From Kurthia massiliensis (lineage in GTDB: Bacteria; Bacillota; Bacilli; Bacillales_A; Planococcaceae): DNA of 64,000 nucleotides. The notes under the pieces were generated by a model. That model was not told the DNA's origin. It made no database searches and worked only from the letters and a program-made list of their open reading frames with translations. Position numbers and translations under genes: made by a program. Each line of letters starts with the position of its first letter. Within the stretch, counting starts at the first letter, position 1. This document shows, piece by piece, positions 1-12,709 of this stretch. Where the stretch lies: assembly GCF_000285555.1 (NCBI RefSeq), contig NZ_HE611002.1, positions 17,609 through 81,608 of the forward strand, written 5' to 3'.

Positions 1-141
1 AGAGTTTTGTACAGCGTCACCAACACCCATGTTGATTACGATTTTTTCTACTTTAGGTACTTGCATAGTTGAAGTGTATTCAAATTTGCTCATTAGAGCT
101 GATGATACTTCGTTTACATATTTTTCTTTTAGGCGGCTCAT
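1..141 (-). CDS. rplE: 50S ribosomal protein L5, N-terminal part (cut by window edge)
   Basis: The first 47 codons of L5 are visible, starting with [12 protein letters not shown] at an ATG at 139-141 preceded by a GGGAGG ribosome binding site. L5 binds 5S rRNA in the central protuberance of the large subunit. The gene follows rplX by 28 bases, the usual place in the S10-spc ribosomal protein cluster. The rest of the gene lies outside the window. Confidence 0.95.
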   Translation of the reverse strand, partial: MSRLKEKYVNEVSSALMSKFEYTSTMQVPKVEKIVINMGVGDAVQNS

Positions 142-169
142 GTTTGTACCTCCCTTCTTTTTTTAAAAA

Positions 170-478
170 TTAGTTAATAACATTACCTGATTTTTTTGCT
201 ACACGAACTTTTTTGCCATCTTCAACTTTAAAACCTACGCGAGTCGGCTCGCCAGTTTTAGGGTCGATTAGCATTACGTTCGATACGTGGATCGCTGCTT
301 CTTGAGAAACGATACCACCTTGTGGATTAAGTTGGTTTGGTTTCACGTGTTTTTTAACGATGTTTACACCTTCAACTAACACGCGATCCTTTTTAGGAAA
401 CGCAGCTAAGATAACGCCTTCTTTGCCTTTATCTTTACCTGAGATAACCTTTACTTTATCGCCTTTTTTAACGTGCAT
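170..478 (-). CDS. rplX: 50S ribosomal protein L24
   Basis: This 102-residue protein starts with [14 protein letters not shown], the KOW motif typical of L24, an early assembly protein of the large subunit near the exit tunnel. The reading frame is open a further 8 codons upstream, but the AAGGAGGT ribosome binding site lies about 7 bases before this ATG and the resulting length matches the family (about 103), so I use the internal ATG. It lies 33 bases after rplN in the same transcription unit. Confidence 0.96.
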   Translation of the reverse strand: MHVKKGDKVKVISGKDKGKEGVILAAFPKKDRVLVEGVNIVKKHVKPNQLNPQGGIVSQEAAIHVSNVMLIDPKTGEPTRVGFKVEDGKKVRVAKKSGNVIN

Positions 479-511
479 TGTGTCGCACCTCCTTGTTGGC
501 ACTTTCCTGAA

Positions 512-880
<369 letters not shown>

Positions 881-933
881 TTAGGTTACCTCCCTTCGGA
901 TCTTTGAGTAATAAATACCGAAACCGAAATTTA

Positions 934-1212
<279 letters not shown>

Positions 1213-1220
1213 TTATCAGT

Positions 1221-1842
<622 letters not shown>

Positions 1843-1844
1843 AA

Positions 1845-2501
1845 TTATTTGCCTCCTTCCACAGAGTTCTTTTTAGTAGGAAGGACTTCACCACGGTAGA
1901 TCCATACTTTAACACCTAATTTACCATAAGTAGTGTCAGCTTCGGCATGAGCATAGTCGATGTCAGCACGAAGAGTATGAAGTGGAACAGTACCTTCACT
2001 ATAGTGTTCAGCACGTGCGATATCAGCGCCACCTAGACGACCAGATACTTGAGTTTTGATACCCTTAGCACCTGCACGCATAGTGCGTTGAATTGTTTGT
2101 TTTTGTGCACGACGGAATGATACACGGTTTTCTAATTGACGAGCGATGTTTTCAGCTACTAAGCGAGCGTCAAGATCAGCGCGTTTGATTTCAACGATGT
2201 TGATGTGTACGCGTTTGCCAGTCATGTTGTTAAGAGCTTTACGAAGTGATTCTACTTCTTGACCGCCCTTACCGATTACCATACCTGGTTTAGCTGTACT
2301 AATTGTAATATTGATGCGATTTGCAGCGCGTTCAATTTCTACTTTAGAAACTGAAGCTTCTTTTAAAGTTTCTTCGATGAATTTACGTACTTTGATATCT
2401 TCGTGAAGTAATGTTGCGTAATCTTTTTCAGCGTACCAACGAGATTCCCAATCACGAATGACACCTACACGTAAACCAATTGGATGTACTTTTTGACCCA
2501 C
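1845..2501 (-). CDS. rpsC: 30S ribosomal protein S3
   Basis: This 218-residue protein starts [20 protein letters not shown]. It has the N-terminal type 2 KH domain with the GKGG loop ([10 protein letters not shown], around residues 73-82) and the C-terminal domain at the mRNA entry channel ([10 protein letters not shown]). S3, with S4 and S5, helps unwind mRNA at entry. Only 2 bases separate it from rplP and 3 from rplV, so the three are tightly coupled. Confidence 0.97.
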   Translation of the reverse strand: MGQKVHPIGLRVGVIRDWESRWYAEKDYATLLHEDIKVRKFIEETLKEASVSKVEIERAANRINITISTAKPGMVIGKGGQEVESLRKALNNMTGKRVHINIVEIKRADLDARLVAENIARQLENRVSFRRAQKQTIQRTMRAGAKGIKTQVSGRLGGADIARAEHYSEGTVPLHTLRADIDYAHAEADTTYGKLGVKVWIYRGEVLPTKKNSVEGGK

Positions 2502-2504
2502 GTA

Positions 2505-2852
2505 TTATCCCTCCTTCTTCTCAGATACCACAAGTGTAATGTGGCTTGTACGTTTGTTGATTGCGCTAGCACGTCCTTGTGCGCGTGGACGGAAGCGTTT
2601 TAATGTTGGACCTTCGTCAACAAATACTTTAGAAACAACTAAGTTGTTTACATCTAAATCATAGTTGTGCTCTGCATTTGCAATTGCTGAGTTTAAAACT
2701 TTTTCCACTACTGGAGAAGCAGCTTTTGGAGTGTGTTTTAAAATAGCGATGGCTTCACCGACTTGTTTACCTCGGATTAAGTCTACTACTAGACGAACTT
2801 TACGAGGAGCAATGCGAACTGTGCGAGCGATAGCTTTAGCTTCTTGTTGCAT
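2505..2852 (-). CDS. rplV: 50S ribosomal protein L22
   Basis: The 115-residue protein has the L22 core ([20 protein letters not shown]) and the long beta-hairpin ([13 protein letters not shown]) that lines the nascent peptide tunnel. Hairpin changes are a known route to macrolide resistance in other bacteria. No insertion or deletion is seen here. It starts from ATG with a GGGGAGG site directly after rpsS. Confidence 0.97.
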   Translation of the reverse strand: MQQEAKAIARTVRIAPRKVRLVVDLIRGKQVGEAIAILKHTPKAASPVVEKVLNSAIANAEHNYDLDVNNLVVSKVFVDEGPTLKRFRPRAQGRASAINKRTSHITLVVSEKKEG

Positions 2853-2874
2853 TATAGTGTACCTCCCCTCTTAA

Positions 2875-3156
2875 TTAGCGTACTTTAGTTGATTTATCGT
2901 CTCCACCGTGACCTTTGAATGTACGTGTTGGAGCGAACTCACCTAACTTGTGACCTACCATATCTTCTGTTACGTATACTGGTACGTGTTTGCGTCCATC
3001 ATATACAGCGATTGTTTCGCCAATGAAGTTCGGGAAGATAGTAGAACGACGAGACCAAGTTTTAATAACTTGTTTCTTCTCAGAATTGTTTGATGCCTCA
3101 ACCTTTTTCATAAGGTGTTCATCAATAAATGGTCCTTTTTTCAAGCTACGAGCCAT
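2875..3156 (-). CDS. rpsS: 30S ribosomal protein S19
   Basis: This 93-residue protein starts [15 protein letters not shown], the S19 signature, and carries the conserved [19 protein letters not shown] segment in the small-subunit head. The frame extends 6 codons upstream (MEGGSE), but those bases encode the GGAGGG ribosome binding site, so I place the start at 3156. It lies 22 bases before rplV. Confidence 0.96.
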   Translation of the reverse strand: MARSLKKGPFIDEHLMKKVEASNNSEKKQVIKTWSRRSTIFPNFIGETIAVYDGRKHVPVYVTEDMVGHKLGEFAPTRTFKGHGGDDKSTKVR

Positions 3157-3216
3157 TTCGGAACCTCCCTCCATGATTCAACCGCGATCCCACTAGTGAA
3201 CCGCAGCTTAATCACA

Positions 3217-4047
3217 TTATTTTTTACGAGAACGAATGATAAATTTGCTAGATTTTGCTTTCTTGTTACGAGTTTTGTAACCAAGAGCAGGTTTACCCCA
3301 TGGAGTCATTGGAGACTTACGGCCAACTGGAGTTTTACCTTCACCACCACCGTGTGGGTGATCGTTAGGGTTCATTACAGAACCACGAACTGTAGGACGT
3401 TTACCCATCCAACGTTTACGACCGGCTTTACCAATGTGGATAAGTTCGTGTTGTTCGTTACCAACTTCACCGATTGTAGCGCGGCAAGTTGCTAAGATCA
3501 TACGTACTTCACCAGATTGTAAGCGAACGATTACGTACTTGTCTTCTTTACCAAGTACTTGCGCAGAAGTACCAGCAGAACGTACTAATTGTCCACCTTT
3601 ACCAGGTTTTAATTCGATGTTGTGGATTGTAGTACCCATTGGGATGTTAGCAAGTGGTAATGTGTTACCTACTTTAATATCAACTTCTGGGCCTGACACG
3701 ATAGTCATACCTACAACTAGACCTTTCGGTGCTAGGATATAACGTTTTTCACCATCAGCATAGTTAATTAATGCGATGTTTGCAGATCGGTTAGGATCAT
3801 ATTCGATAGTGGCAACTTTACCCACGATTCCGTCTTTGTTACGTTTGAAATCGATGATACGGTATTGTTTCTTATGACCACCACCATTATGACGAACAGT
3901 GATTTTACCCTGGTTGTTACGACCAGCTTTGCGTTTTTTAGCAGCTAATAAAGATTTCTCTGGTTTATTAGTTGTGATTTCAGCAAAGTCAGATGACGTC
4001 ATGTTACGACGGCCATTTGTGGTTGGTTTATACTTTTTAATCGCCAT
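3217..4047 (-). CDS. rplB: 50S ribosomal protein L2
   Basis: This 276-residue protein starts [17 protein letters not shown] and contains the conserved [13 protein letters not shown] loop, whose histidine lies near the peptidyl transferase centre. L2 is essential for subunit association and tRNA binding. The length is normal. It follows rplW by 38 bases and precedes rpsS by 60. Confidence 0.97.
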   Translation of the reverse strand: MAIKKYKPTTNGRRNMTSSDFAEITTNKPEKSLLAAKKRKAGRNNQGKITVRHNGGGHKKQYRIIDFKRNKDGIVGKVATIEYDPNRSANIALINYADGEKRYILAPKGLVVGMTIVSGPEVDIKVGNTLPLANIPMGTTIHNIELKPGKGGQLVRSAGTSAQVLGKEDKYVIVRLQSGEVRMILATCRATIGEVGNEQHELIHIGKAGRKRWMGKRPTVRGSVMNPNDHPHGGGEGKTPVGRKSPMTPWGKPALGYKTRNKKAKSSKFIIRSRKK

Positions 4048-4085
4048 GTGTATTCCCTCCTTTATTAATTAGAATGTAATCTATA

Positions 4086-4364
4086 TTACATTTCGAATAA
4101 TTCGATTTCGCCTTCAGCTAAAGTTACGATAGCTTTACGACGTTTGTTAGTTAAGCCAGTGTAACGGCCAACGCGTTTCTTTTTACCTTTAATGTTCATG
4201 ATGTTTACTTTCGCAACTTTCACGCCAAAGATAGATTCAACTGCGTTTTTAACTTCTGTTTTGTTGGCACGAGTGTCAACTTCAAAAGTGTACTTTTGTT
4301 CTGCCATTTGTTCTGAAGATAGCTCAGTAATGACAGGACGTTTTAATACTTCACGTGCTTCCAT
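4086..4364 (-). CDS. rplW: 50S ribosomal protein L23
   Basis: This 92-residue protein starts [17 protein letters not shown]23 forms the docking site for signal recognition particle and trigger factor at the tunnel exit. Its ATG shares one base with the rplD stop codon (a TAATG junction at 4362-4366), so translation is probably coupled to L4. Confidence 0.96.
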   Translation of the reverse strand: MEAREVLKRPVITELSSEQMAEQKYTFEVDTRANKTEVKNAVESIFGVKVAKVNIMNIKGKKKRVGRYTGLTNKRRKAIVTLAEGEIELFEM

Positions 4365-4987
4365 TAACCAAGCACCTCCTCAATTTTAGCTACAGCGTCT
4401 TTAGTGATAACAACTTTGTTTGCAGATACTAGATCTAAAATGTTGATACCTTCAACTGTTAGAACAGTTACGCCAGGGATGTTACGAGCAGATAATGCTA
4501 CGTTTTCATTCACATCAGCAGTAACGATAAGTGATTTAGATTCTACTGATAAATCAGCAAGAACTTTCACGAAATCTTTAGTTTTTGGTGCATTAAGAGT
4601 TAATGCATCAACTACTACGAAGTTTGTTTCAGCAACTTTAGTTGAAAGAGCTGATTTAAGTGCTAAGCGACGAACTTTTTTAGGAAGTTTGTATGCATAG
4701 CTACGTGGAGTTGGACCGAATACGATACCACCGCCACGCCATTGTGGAGAGCGAATAGAACCTTGACGGGCACGGCCAGTACCTTTTTGACGCCATGGTT
4801 TACGACCACCACCAGAAACTTCTGAGCGACCTTTAGTTTTGTGTGTACCTTGACGTAAAGAAGCACGTTGTGCAACGATTGCGTCGAATAGTACAGATTC
4901 GTTTGGTTCGATTCCGAAGATAGCATCGTTTAATTCGATTTCACCTACAGAAGAACCTGTTTGACTAAGTACGTTTACTTTTGTCAT
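4364..4987 (-). CDS. rplD: 50S ribosomal protein L4
   Basis: The 207-residue protein has the globular domain and the long basic loop ([20 protein letters not shown], around residues 60-80) that reaches the exit tunnel, the site of macrolide-resistance changes in other species; here it looks wild type. In E. coli L4 also represses its own operon, but the leader here does not resemble the E. coli one. The stop codon overlaps the rplW start. Confidence 0.96.
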   Translation of the reverse strand: MTKVNVLSQTGSSVGEIELNDAIFGIEPNESVLFDAIVAQRASLRQGTHKTKGRSEVSGGGRKPWRQKGTGRARQGSIRSPQWRGGGIVFGPTPRSYAYKLPKKVRRLALKSALSTKVAETNFVVVDALTLNAPKTKDFVKVLADLSVESKSLIVTADVNENVALSARNIPGVTVLTVEGINILDLVSANKVVITKDAVAKIEEVLG

Positions 4988-5013
4988 TCCTGTTTCCTCC
5001 TTTCTTCGGAAAA

Positions 5014-5643
5014 TTAGTTAGCTTTAATAGCAGATTTAACTGTTACTAATGCTTTTTTAGAACCAGGAACATTACCTTTTACTAGTAATAAGTTGCGTTC
5101 TGCATCAACTTTTACGATTTCTAAGTTTTGGATAGTTACAACGTTGCCACCCATTTGACCAGGTAAATTCTTTTGTTTGAATACGCGGTTTGGAGCAACT
5201 GGACCCATTGAACCAGGGCGACGGTGGTAACGAGAACCGTGGGCCATAGGACCACGTGATTGACCGTGGCGTTTAATAACACCTTGGAAACCTTTACCTT
5301 TAGTAACACCTGTTACATCTACTACATCGCCTTCTGCGAAAATTTCAACTTTGACTTCTTGACCAATCTCGTAATCAGCTAAGTCAGCATCGCGAATTTC
5401 GCGAATGAAGCGCTTAGGAGCAGTGTTAGCTTTAGCTACGTGTCCTTTTTCTGGTTTGTTAGATAATTTTTCACGTTTATCTTCGAAACCGATTTGGATA
5501 GCTTCGTAACCGTCTGTATCAACTGTTTTCTTTTGAAGAACTACGTTTGGAGTAGCTTCGATTACAGTTACAGGGATTAAATCACCGTTCTCAGCAAAGA
5601 CTTGCGTCATACCGATTTTTCTACCTAAGATTCCTTTGGTCAT
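5014..5643 (-). CDS. rplC: 50S ribosomal protein L3
   Basis: This 209-residue protein starts [20 protein letters not shown] and contains the central extension ([15 protein letters not shown]) that approaches the peptidyl transferase centre. L3 is one of the two assembly-initiating large-subunit proteins. It is the second gene of the S10 operon, 55 bases after rpsJ, with an AGGAGGTG ribosome binding site. Confidence 0.97.
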   Translation of the reverse strand: MTKGILGRKIGMTQVFAENGDLIPVTVIEATPNVVLQKKTVDTDGYEAIQIGFEDKREKLSNKPEKGHVAKANTAPKRFIREIRDADLADYEIGQEVKVEIFAEGDVVDVTGVTKGKGFQGVIKRHGQSRGPMAHGSRYHRRPGSMGPVAPNRVFKQKNLPGQMGGNVVTIQNLEIVKVDAERNLLLVKGNVPGSKKALVTVKSAIKAN

Positions 5644-5698
5644 GTGTCACACCTCCTGAGGATATTTAAAAATTAATTTTTTTGTATTTTACCATGCA

Positions 5699-6125
<427 letters not shown>

Positions 6126-6136
6126 CCAACATTTAT

Positions 6137-6165
6137 ATTATACATAATATAAATCTTAGACGCAA
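6137..6165 (-). promoter_or_regulatory. SigA-type promoter of the S10 operon
   Basis: On the minus strand a TTGCGT -35 box (6160-6165) and a perfect TATAAT -10 box (6137-6142) are separated by 17 bases. They lie about 130 bases upstream of rpsJ, so the ribosomal operon need not depend on read-through from tuf. Confidence 0.75.
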
Positions 6166-6292
6166 CAACTTTCTTTAAAAAAATTTATTTGCGCTATTCT
6201 AAGTGTCTCTTTTCTTAAATATAAATTTACGTCTGCTTTTTTAACGTTTCCTAGTATATAAAAATTTGGCGCAGATATCAACCCATTACCCT

Positions 6293-6348
6293 CCAAAAAA
6301 AGAAAAGCCATTTTTCTGTCAACTTATGTACAGAAAACGGCTTTTCTT
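6293..6348 (-). terminator. intrinsic terminator after the YuiF-type antiporter gene
   Basis: A long inverted repeat (agaaaagcc..tttctgt at 6301-6319 with acagaaaa..ggcttttct at 6330-6347) is followed on the minus strand by a T7 run. It starts about 17 bases after the antiporter stop codon and isolates it from the S10 operon. Confidence 0.85.
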
Positions 6349-6364
6349 CTATAGAAATATAAAA

Positions 6365-7696
6365 TTAAGAGAAGAACATGATTGCTAACCATCCTGAAAC
6401 GAGCAATGGAATGTTGAAAATCAACAATGTAGGAATACATGTATCTCGAATATGGTCGTGTTGACCGTCGACGTTTAAACCAGCAGTTGGTCCAAGCGTT
6501 GAATCTGACGCTGGTGAACCAGCATCGCCTAATGCACCGGCTGTACCGATCAAGGCAATAATTGCTGCGGCACTTAATCCGAAGCTTTCTGCAATTGGCA
6601 CGAAAATCGACGCGATAATCGGAATCGTCGCAAATGATGAACCGATTCCCATATCAATAAAGAAACCAATCAATAACATAATAAGAACGGCAAGTGCTTT
6701 ATTGTCACCGAGTATCGTTTTAGCAGTAGCAACTAAACCTTCAACATCACCTGTTGCAGTTACGACTGCAGCAAAACCACTTGATGCAATCATGACCATA
6801 CCGATAAATGCCATTAAGCGCATTCCATCTGTCAATACGCTATCTGCTTCTTTCCATTTAATCGCACCTGTAATGTATAAAATGAATACACCTGTTAATG
6901 CCCCTAAAAACATTTGTCCTGATGCGAGTGGCACGATTGCTGGAATTTGAATGATGACCGTTGTAATAAGCGCAATAATCGTTGCGATAATATTTTTCTT
7001 ATTTACTTGTACAATTAATTCACTTTCGACATTGATGTCTTCATATTGACGTGGTTTACGGAATACGAAAAATGCGATCACTAAACCGAATACCATACCG
7101 ATTGCTGGAATGAGCATTGGACCGTAAACGTCGTGACGTGTAATCTCAAGTCCTGCAGCCGAAATGTTGTCGGCCACAATGCCTTGATATACAAGTCCGA
7201 ACCCGAACGGCAAACTCATATACGGTGTAATCAAACCGAACGCTAAAATACAAGCAATCAAACGACGGTCGATTTGTAGCATATTTAAAATTTTAATGAT
7301 TGGTGGAATTAATAATGGAATAAACGCAATGTGAATTGGAATAATGTTTTGTGATGAAATGGCCATCAACAATAGGACGATGAAGATCAACGCCTTCATT
7401 AAACCAGACTTTTGCGAATCCCCTTTTCGTTTCACGAGCTTTAAAATCGAGGCGACGAGTAATTCTGAAATTCCCGTTTTTGAAATAGCGACTGCTAAAC
7501 CACCGAGCATTGCGTAACTTAACGCAACTTCAGCGCCATCTCCAAGGCCACCGATAAACGCTTCTAATGTATCACTTAATGACATCCCTGCAATTAAGCC
7601 ACCTACAATTGCACCAATTGCTAATGAAAATACAACGTTAATGCGTAGGACACTTAATACAAGCATGACGATTACGGCTACAACTACTGCATTCAT
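6365..7696 (-). CDS. Na+/H+ antiporter family protein (YuiF-like amino acid permease)
   Basis: This 443-residue, very hydrophobic protein has about 10-12 membrane segments. It starts MNAVVVAVIVMLVLSVLRIN, closely resembling B. subtilis YuiF and related members of the Na+/H+ antiporter superfamily; some relatives have been proposed to carry amino acids such as histidine, so the substrate is uncertain. The loops GLITPYMSLPFGFG and GDAGSPASDSTLGPTAGLN are typical of the family. It has its own SigA promoter (7739-7767) and terminator, so it is a single-gene unit inserted between tuf and rpsJ, where B. subtilis has ybaC. Confidence 0.8.
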   Translation of the reverse strand: MNAVVVAVIVMLVLSVLRINVVFSLAIGAIVGGLIAGMSLSDTLEAFIGGLGDGAEVALSYAMLGGLAVAISKTGISELLVASILKLVKRKGDSQKSGLMKALIFIVLLLMAISSQNIIPIHIAFIPLLIPPIIKILNMLQIDRRLIACILAFGLITPYMSLPFGFGLVYQGIVADNISAAGLEITRHDVYGPMLIPAIGMVFGLVIAFFVFRKPRQYEDINVESELIVQVNKKNIIATIIALITTVIIQIPAIVPLASGQMFLGALTGVFILYITGAIKWKEADSVLTDGMRLMAFIGMVMIASSGFAAVVTATGDVEGLVATAKTILGDNKALAVLIMLLIGFFIDMGIGSSFATIPIIASIFVPIAESFGLSAAAIIALIGTAGALGDAGSPASDSTLGPTAGLNVDGQHDHIRDTCIPTLLIFNIPLLVSGWLAIMFFS

Positions 7697-7738
7697 CTAT
7701 GTCACCTGCTTTCTTTAGTATAGTAGATAACAAAAGCA

Positions 7739-7767
7739 ATTATAAGTTTTGTACAAAGTGAAGTCAA
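7739..7767 (-). promoter_or_regulatory. SigA-type promoter of the YuiF-type antiporter
   Basis: TTGACT (7762-7767) and TATAAT (7739-7744) are separated by exactly 17 bases on the minus strand, about 45 bases upstream of the antiporter ATG and just downstream of the tuf terminator. Confidence 0.85.
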
Positions 7768-7782
7768 TTTAAGTTTTAGAAA

Positions 7783-7820
7783 TTAAAAAAACAGGTTACT
7801 CGAATGAACGAGTAACCTGT
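7783..7820 (-). terminator. intrinsic terminator after tuf
   Basis: A perfect 12-base-pair stem (acaggttactcg at 7791-7802 with cgagtaacctgt at 7809-7820), a 6-base loop and a T7 run on the minus strand form a strong terminator 43 bases after the tuf stop. Confidence 0.92.
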
Positions 7821-7862
7821 TTATGAAAGTTAATTAAAAATTTCTACGAGAGAAAGTTAAAA

Positions 7863-9053
7863 TTAAGCTTTTTCGATGTTAGAAACAACACCTGAACCAA
7901 CTGTACGGCCGCCTTCACGGATTGAGAAACGAGTACCGTCTTCAATAGCGATTGGGTGGATAAGTTCGATGTTCATTTTAGTGTTATCGCCAGGCATTAC
8001 CATTTCAGTACCTTCTGGTAAAGTGATTACACCAGTTACGTCAGTAGTACGGAAGTAGAATTGTGGACGGTAGTTAGAGAAGAATGGAGTATGACGTCCA
8101 CCTTCTTCTTTAGATAACACGTAAACTTCAGCAGTGAATTTAGTGTGAGGTGTGATTGAACCTGGTTTAGCTAATACTTGACCACGTTGAATATCTTCAC
8201 GAGCAACACCACGTAATAAAGCACCGATGTTATCGCCAGCTTCAGCGTAATCTAATAATTTACGGAACATTTCTACACCAGTTACAGTAGTTTCAGCAGT
8301 TTCTTCAGCGATACCTACGATTTCAACTACATCACCGACTTTAACTTGACCACGTTCAACACGGCCAGTTGCTACTGTACCACGACCTGTGATAGAGAAT
8401 ACATCCTCTACAGGCATCATGAATGGTTTGTCAGTTTGGCGTTCTGGAGTTGGGATGTATTCGTCAACAGCGTTCATTAATTCAACGATAGCATCTTCCC
8501 ATTTTTCTTCGCCTTCTAAAGCTTTAAGAGCAGAACCTTTGATAACTGGTAGGTCATCGCCAGGGAAGCCGTATTCAGATAATAAGTCACGAACTTCCAT
8601 TTCTACTAATTCAAGTAATTCTTCGTCGTCTACCATATCGCATTTGTTTAAGAATACTACGATGTAAGGTACACCTACGTTACGAGATAAAAGGATGTGT
8701 TCACGAGTTTGAGGCATTGGACCATCAGCAGCAGATACTACTAAGATCGCGCCGTCCATTTGTGCAGCACCAGTGATCATGTTTTTAACGTAATCGGCGT
8801 GTCCTGGGCAGTCAACGTGAGCGTAGTGACGAGTGTCAGTTTCATATTCGATGTGAGAAGTGTTGATAGTGATACCGCGTTCTTTTTCTTCTGGAGCGTT
8901 ATCGATATCAGCGTATGTTTTAGCTTCACCGCCTTGTTTTTTAGCAAGAACTGTAGCGATTGCAGCTGTTAAAGTTGTTTTACCATGGTCAACGTGTCCG
9001 ATTGTACCAATGTTAGCATGCGTTTTAGAACGGTCGAATTTTTCTTTAGCCAT
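7863..9053 (-). CDS. tuf: elongation factor Tu
   Basis: This 396-residue GTPase delivers aminoacyl-tRNA to the ribosome. The G motifs are intact: GHVDHGKTT near residues 18-26, DCPGHADY near 81-88 and NKCD near 136-139. The two beta-barrel domains follow ([28 protein letters not shown]). The gene has its own promoter (9162-9190) besides read-through from fusA, which fits a high demand for EF-Tu. No second copy is in the window. Confidence 0.98.
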   Translation of the reverse strand: MAKEKFDRSKTHANIGTIGHVDHGKTTLTAAIATVLAKKQGGEAKTYADIDNAPEEKERGITINTSHIEYETDTRHYAHVDCPGHADYVKNMITGAAQMDGAILVVSAADGPMPQTREHILLSRNVGVPYIVVFLNKCDMVDDEELLELVEMEVRDLLSEYGFPGDDLPVIKGSALKALEGEEKWEDAIVELMNAVDEYIPTPERQTDKPFMMPVEDVFSITGRGTVATGRVERGQVKVGDVVEIVGIAEETAETTVTGVEMFRKLLDYAEAGDNIGALLRGVAREDIQRGQVLAKPGSITPHTKFTAEVYVLSKEEGGRHTPFFSNYRPQFYFRTTDVTGVITLPEGTEMVMPGDNTKMNIELIHPIAIEDGTRFSIREGGRTVGSGVVSNIEKA

Positions 9054-9161
9054 TTTAAATGTGCCTCCTAGGGTTTAAAAAGTTTATTGTTTTAAGATTT
9101 ATAGATATGCTCTTTAGCAAAACGGGCCCTGTTTTGCCGCCAAGACATAGCTTACATGTTA

Positions 9162-9190
9162 TTTATACTTGAATACAAAGGAAATTTCAA
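9162..9190 (-). promoter_or_regulatory. SigA-type promoter of tuf
   Basis: In the 150-base fusA-tuf gap, TTGAAA (9185-9190) and TATAAA (9162-9167) are spaced by 17 bases on the minus strand. A GC-rich hairpin (GCAAAAC/GTTTTGC around 9117-9136) lies between the promoter and the gene and may stabilise the leader. Confidence 0.7.
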
Positions 9191-9203
9191 TTAAAAATTG
9201 CTA

Positions 9204-11282
9204 TTAACCTTTGTGTTTTTTAATGATTTCTTCTGAAACTGATTTTGGAACTTCTTCATAGTGGTCAAATACCATTGAGAATGTACCGCGACCTTGAGTT
9301 GAAGAACGTAAAGTCGTAGCGTAACCAAACATTTCAGCAAGTGGAACCATTGCACGAACAACTTGAGCGTTACCGCGAGCTTCCATACCTTCTACACGAC
9401 CACGGCGTGCAGTGATGTTACCCATGATATCACCAAGATATTCTTCTGGCATTACAACTTCTACTTTCATAACTGGTTCTAAAAGAACTGGGTCACAAGC
9501 AGTAGCTGCTTTTTTAACTGCTAAAGATGCAGCAACTTTGAATGCCATTTCATTTGAATCGACATCGTGGTAAGAACCATCGACTAAACGAGCTTTAACG
9601 TCGATTAGAGGGAAACCTGCTAATACACCGTTAGCTAATGCGTCTTTAAGACCTGCTTCTACAGCTGGAATGTATTCACGAGGAACTACACCACCAACGA
9701 TAGCGTTTTCGAATTCAAAACCTTTACCTTCTTCGTTTGGTGAGAATTCGATGTGAACGTCACCATATTGACCACGACCACCAGATTGGCGAGCGAATTT
9801 ACCTTGAACTTTAGCCGCTGTGCGGAAAGTTTCACGGTAAGATACTTGAGGAGCACCTACGTTCGCGTCAACGTTGAATTCACGTTTCATACGGTCTACA
9901 AGGATATCAAGGTGTAGTTCACCCATACCAGAGATAATAGTTTCACCAGTTTCTACGTCAGTGTGAGCGCGGAAAGTTGGATCTTCTTCTTGTAATTTTT
10001 GTAGGGCTTGACCCATTTTATCTTGGTCAGCTTTTGATTTAGGCTCAACAGATAAAGAAATAACTGGTTCTGGGAATTCCATTGATTCAAGGATAACTAA
10101 GCTATCTTCTGCACATAGAGTATCCCCAGTAGTTGTAGCTTTAAGACCTACTGCAGCAGCGATGTCACCAGCGTAAACTTCAGTGATTTCTTGACGGCTG
10201 TTAGCGTGCATTTGTAGGATACGACCTACACGTTCACGTTTGCCTTTAGAAGAGTTTTGTACGTAAGAACCAGATTGAAGAACACCTGAGTACACGCGGA
10301 AGAAAGTTAATTTACCAACATAAGGGTCAGTCATAACTTTGAACGCTAGTGCTGAGAATGGTTCGTCATCAGAAGAGTGACGTACGATTTCTTCTTCTCC
10401 ATCGATAGATGTACCTTTAATAGATTCAACATCAGTTGGAGCTGGTAGGTAGTCAACTACTGCGTCAAGCATTAATTGAACACCTTTGTTTTTGAATGCA
10501 GTACCACATACTACAGGGTAGAATTCTACTGATAATGTAGCTTTACGGATAGCAGCTTTTAATTCTTCTTTAGTGATTTCTTCACCAGAGAAGTATTTTT
10601 CCATTAGATCTTCATCTAATTCAGCAACTGCTTCGATAAGTTTTTCGCGGTATTCATTTGCTTGTTCTTTGTATTCTTCAGGAATTTCTTTAACTTCAGC
10701 GTGAGAACCGTCATCGCCTTCTTTGTAGAAAGTAGCGTTCATTTCTACTAAGTCGATGATAGCGTGGAACTCATCTTCAGCACCGATTGGTAATTGAATT
10801 GGATGAGCATTTGCTTCTAAACGTTCATGTAAAGTTCCTACAGAGTATAAGAAGTTTGCACCGATTTTATCCATTTTGTTAATGAATACGATACGTGGTA
10901 CGCCGTAAGTTGTAGCTTGACGCCATACTGTTTCAGTTTGTGGTTCTACACCTGATTGAGCATCAAGTACAGTTACCGCACCATCAAGTACACGAAGAGA
11001 ACGTTCAACTTCAACTGTGAAGTCTACGTGTCCTGGTGTATCGATAATGTTTACACGGTGGCCTTTCCATTGGGCTGTTGTCGCAGCAGAAGTGATAGTG
11101 ATACCACGTTCTTGCTCTTGCTCCATCCAGTCCATTTGAGAAGCGCCTTCATGAGTTTCACCGATTTTGTGAATCTTACCAGTGTAATAAAGGATACGCT
11201 CAGTTGTTGTTGTTTTACCAGCATCAATGTGAGCCATGATTCCGATATTACGAGTGTTCTCAAGTGAGAATTCTCTAGTCAT
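9204..11282 (-). CDS. fusA: elongation factor G
   Basis: This 692-residue translocase GTPase has the G motifs AHIDAGKTT (near residue 17), DTPGHVDF and NKMD, followed by the EF-G domains II-V ([38 protein letters not shown]). It catalyses translocation and, with RRF, ribosome recycling. It is the third gene of the str operon, 45 bases after rpsG. Confidence 0.98.
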   Translation of the reverse strand: MTREFSLENTRNIGIMAHIDAGKTTTTERILYYTGKIHKIGETHEGASQMDWMEQEQERGITITSAATTAQWKGHRVNIIDTPGHVDFTVEVERSLRVLDGAVTVLDAQSGVEPQTETVWRQATTYGVPRIVFINKMDKIGANFLYSVGTLHERLEANAHPIQLPIGAEDEFHAIIDLVEMNATFYKEGDDGSHAEVKEIPEEYKEQANEYREKLIEAVAELDEDLMEKYFSGEEITKEELKAAIRKATLSVEFYPVVCGTAFKNKGVQLMLDAVVDYLPAPTDVESIKGTSIDGEEEIVRHSSDDEPFSALAFKVMTDPYVGKLTFFRVYSGVLQSGSYVQNSSKGKRERVGRILQMHANSRQEITEVYAGDIAAAVGLKATTTGDTLCAEDSLVILESMEFPEPVISLSVEPKSKADQDKMGQALQKLQEEDPTFRAHTDVETGETIISGMGELHLDILVDRMKREFNVDANVGAPQVSYRETFRTAAKVQGKFARQSGGRGQYGDVHIEFSPNEEGKGFEFENAIVGGVVPREYIPAVEAGLKDALANGVLAGFPLIDVKARLVDGSYHDVDSNEMAFKVAASLAVKKAATACDPVLLEPVMKVEVVMPEEYLGDIMGNITARRGRVEGMEARGNAQVVRAMVPLAEMFGYATTLRSSTQGRGTFSMVFDHYEEVPKSVSEEIIKKHKG

Positions 11283-11327
11283 GCGGAATTTCTCCTTCCA
11301 TAATGGATATTTTGTATAATGTAAATT

Positions 11328-11819
<492 letters not shown>

Positions 11820-11838
11820 TTAAATACTTATGTTTAAA

Positions 11839-12258
11839 TTATTTTTTTTCTTTAGGTTTTTTAGCACCGTATAATGAACGTGATTGCATACGACCTTGTA
11901 CAGCAGCTGTATCAAGAGCACCACGTACAACGTGATAACGTACACCCGGTAAATCTTTTACACGACCGCCACGAATAAGAACAACACTGTGTTCTTGTAA
12001 GTTATGGCCTTCACCAGGGATATAAGCGTTAACTTCGATTTGGTTAGTTAAACGTACACGAGCGTATTTACGTAACGCTGAGTTCGGTTTTTTAGGTGTC
12101 ATTGTACCAACACGAGTACAAACACCACGTTTTTGTGGTGAGTTCACGTTAGTTAAGCTTTTTGCAAAGCTGTTATAGCCTTTGTTTAAAGCTGGTGAAT
12201 TAGATTTCTTACTTTTGGATTGACGAGGCTTACGTACTAATTGGTTAATTGTAGGCAT
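11839..12258 (-). CDS. rpsL: 30S ribosomal protein S12
   Basis: The 139-residue protein starts [21 protein letters not shown]12 controls decoding accuracy at the A site. The two loops where streptomycin-resistance changes arise ([11 protein letters not shown] and [13 protein letters not shown]) carry the usual lysines, so it is predicted streptomycin-sensitive. It is the first gene of the str operon, about 370 bases from its promoter. Confidence 0.97.
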   Translation of the reverse strand: MPTINQLVRKPRQSKSKKSNSPALNKGYNSFAKSLTNVNSPQKRGVCTRVGTMTPKKPNSALRKYARVRLTNQIEVNAYIPGEGHNLQEHSVVLIRGGRVKDLPGVRYHVVRGALDTAAVQGRMQSRSLYGAKKPKEKK

Positions 12259-12635
12259 CGATATGTCCTCCTCTCATTGCTTTCTTTAAATCCACACATC
12301 CAGGTGGTTCATTTTTAGTTAAAAACAAAAGCCTTTACGTGATCAGCGTAAAAACTACGGATGCAGTACTTCAAGTTATGGTGGCGTTTCACTAAAACGT
12401 CATCATCTCTACCAAGAGTCTGCCTGGTTCTTCAATGCAACGGGAATACCAAAATTTGTGCCGTCGCACCGCATGCGTGGTTTATTCGCCTGTTGCATAT
12501 TAGAGCAACAACGATCCGTTCCACAACCAGCCATGCTTGTCGTAACTGTCTGTTTATTAACAAACTATTGTTTTATTCTTTTCTCTTAGACGAAACGTCC
12601 GTGAAATGATAGACAATGAACTATCAACCTAAAAT
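12259..12635 (-). other. long untranslated leader of the str operon, with attenuator-like hairpin
   Basis: About 370 transcribed bases lie between the promoter and rpsL. Near its end a short stem (TTTACG with CGTAAA, 12328-12348) is followed by GGCTTTTGTTTTT, which looks like a weak intrinsic terminator. Another small hairpin (ACGTTT with AAACG) lies at about 12386-12401. A 41-codon reading frame starting MAGCGTDRCC (ATG near 12533) with four cysteines lies inside but lacks a good ribosome binding site. The slot normally holds the L7Ae-like ybxF gene; no remnant of it is recognisable. Confidence 0.4.
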
Positions 12636-12664
12636 ATATTATCACCCAATAGATGATATGTCAA
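12636..12664 (-). promoter_or_regulatory. SigA-type promoter of the str operon
   Basis: A perfect TTGACA (12659-12664) and TAATAT (12636-12641) are separated by 17 bases on the minus strand. It lies immediately after the rpoC terminator, so rpsL-rpsG-fusA form a unit separate from rpoBC. Confidence 0.85.
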
Positions 12665-12666
12665 TA

Positions 12667-12700
12667 AAAAAATCCTAGCGAAAATTCGCTAGGATTTTTA
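12667..12700 (-). terminator. intrinsic terminator after rpoC
   Basis: A stem of CCTAGCG with CGCTAGG flanked by A/T pairs, followed on the minus strand by a T7 run, starts 10 bases after the rpoC stop codon. Confidence 0.9.
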
Positions 12701-12709
12701 AGAAACAAA

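Noticed and set aside
4663..4926. 87-codon minus-strand frame within rplD
   Set aside because: Overlaps rplD in another frame; no ribosome binding site and no family resemblance.
12361..12609. 82-codon plus-strand frame upstream of rpsL
   Set aside because: It lies antisense to the str operon leader, has odd composition and no ribosome binding site.
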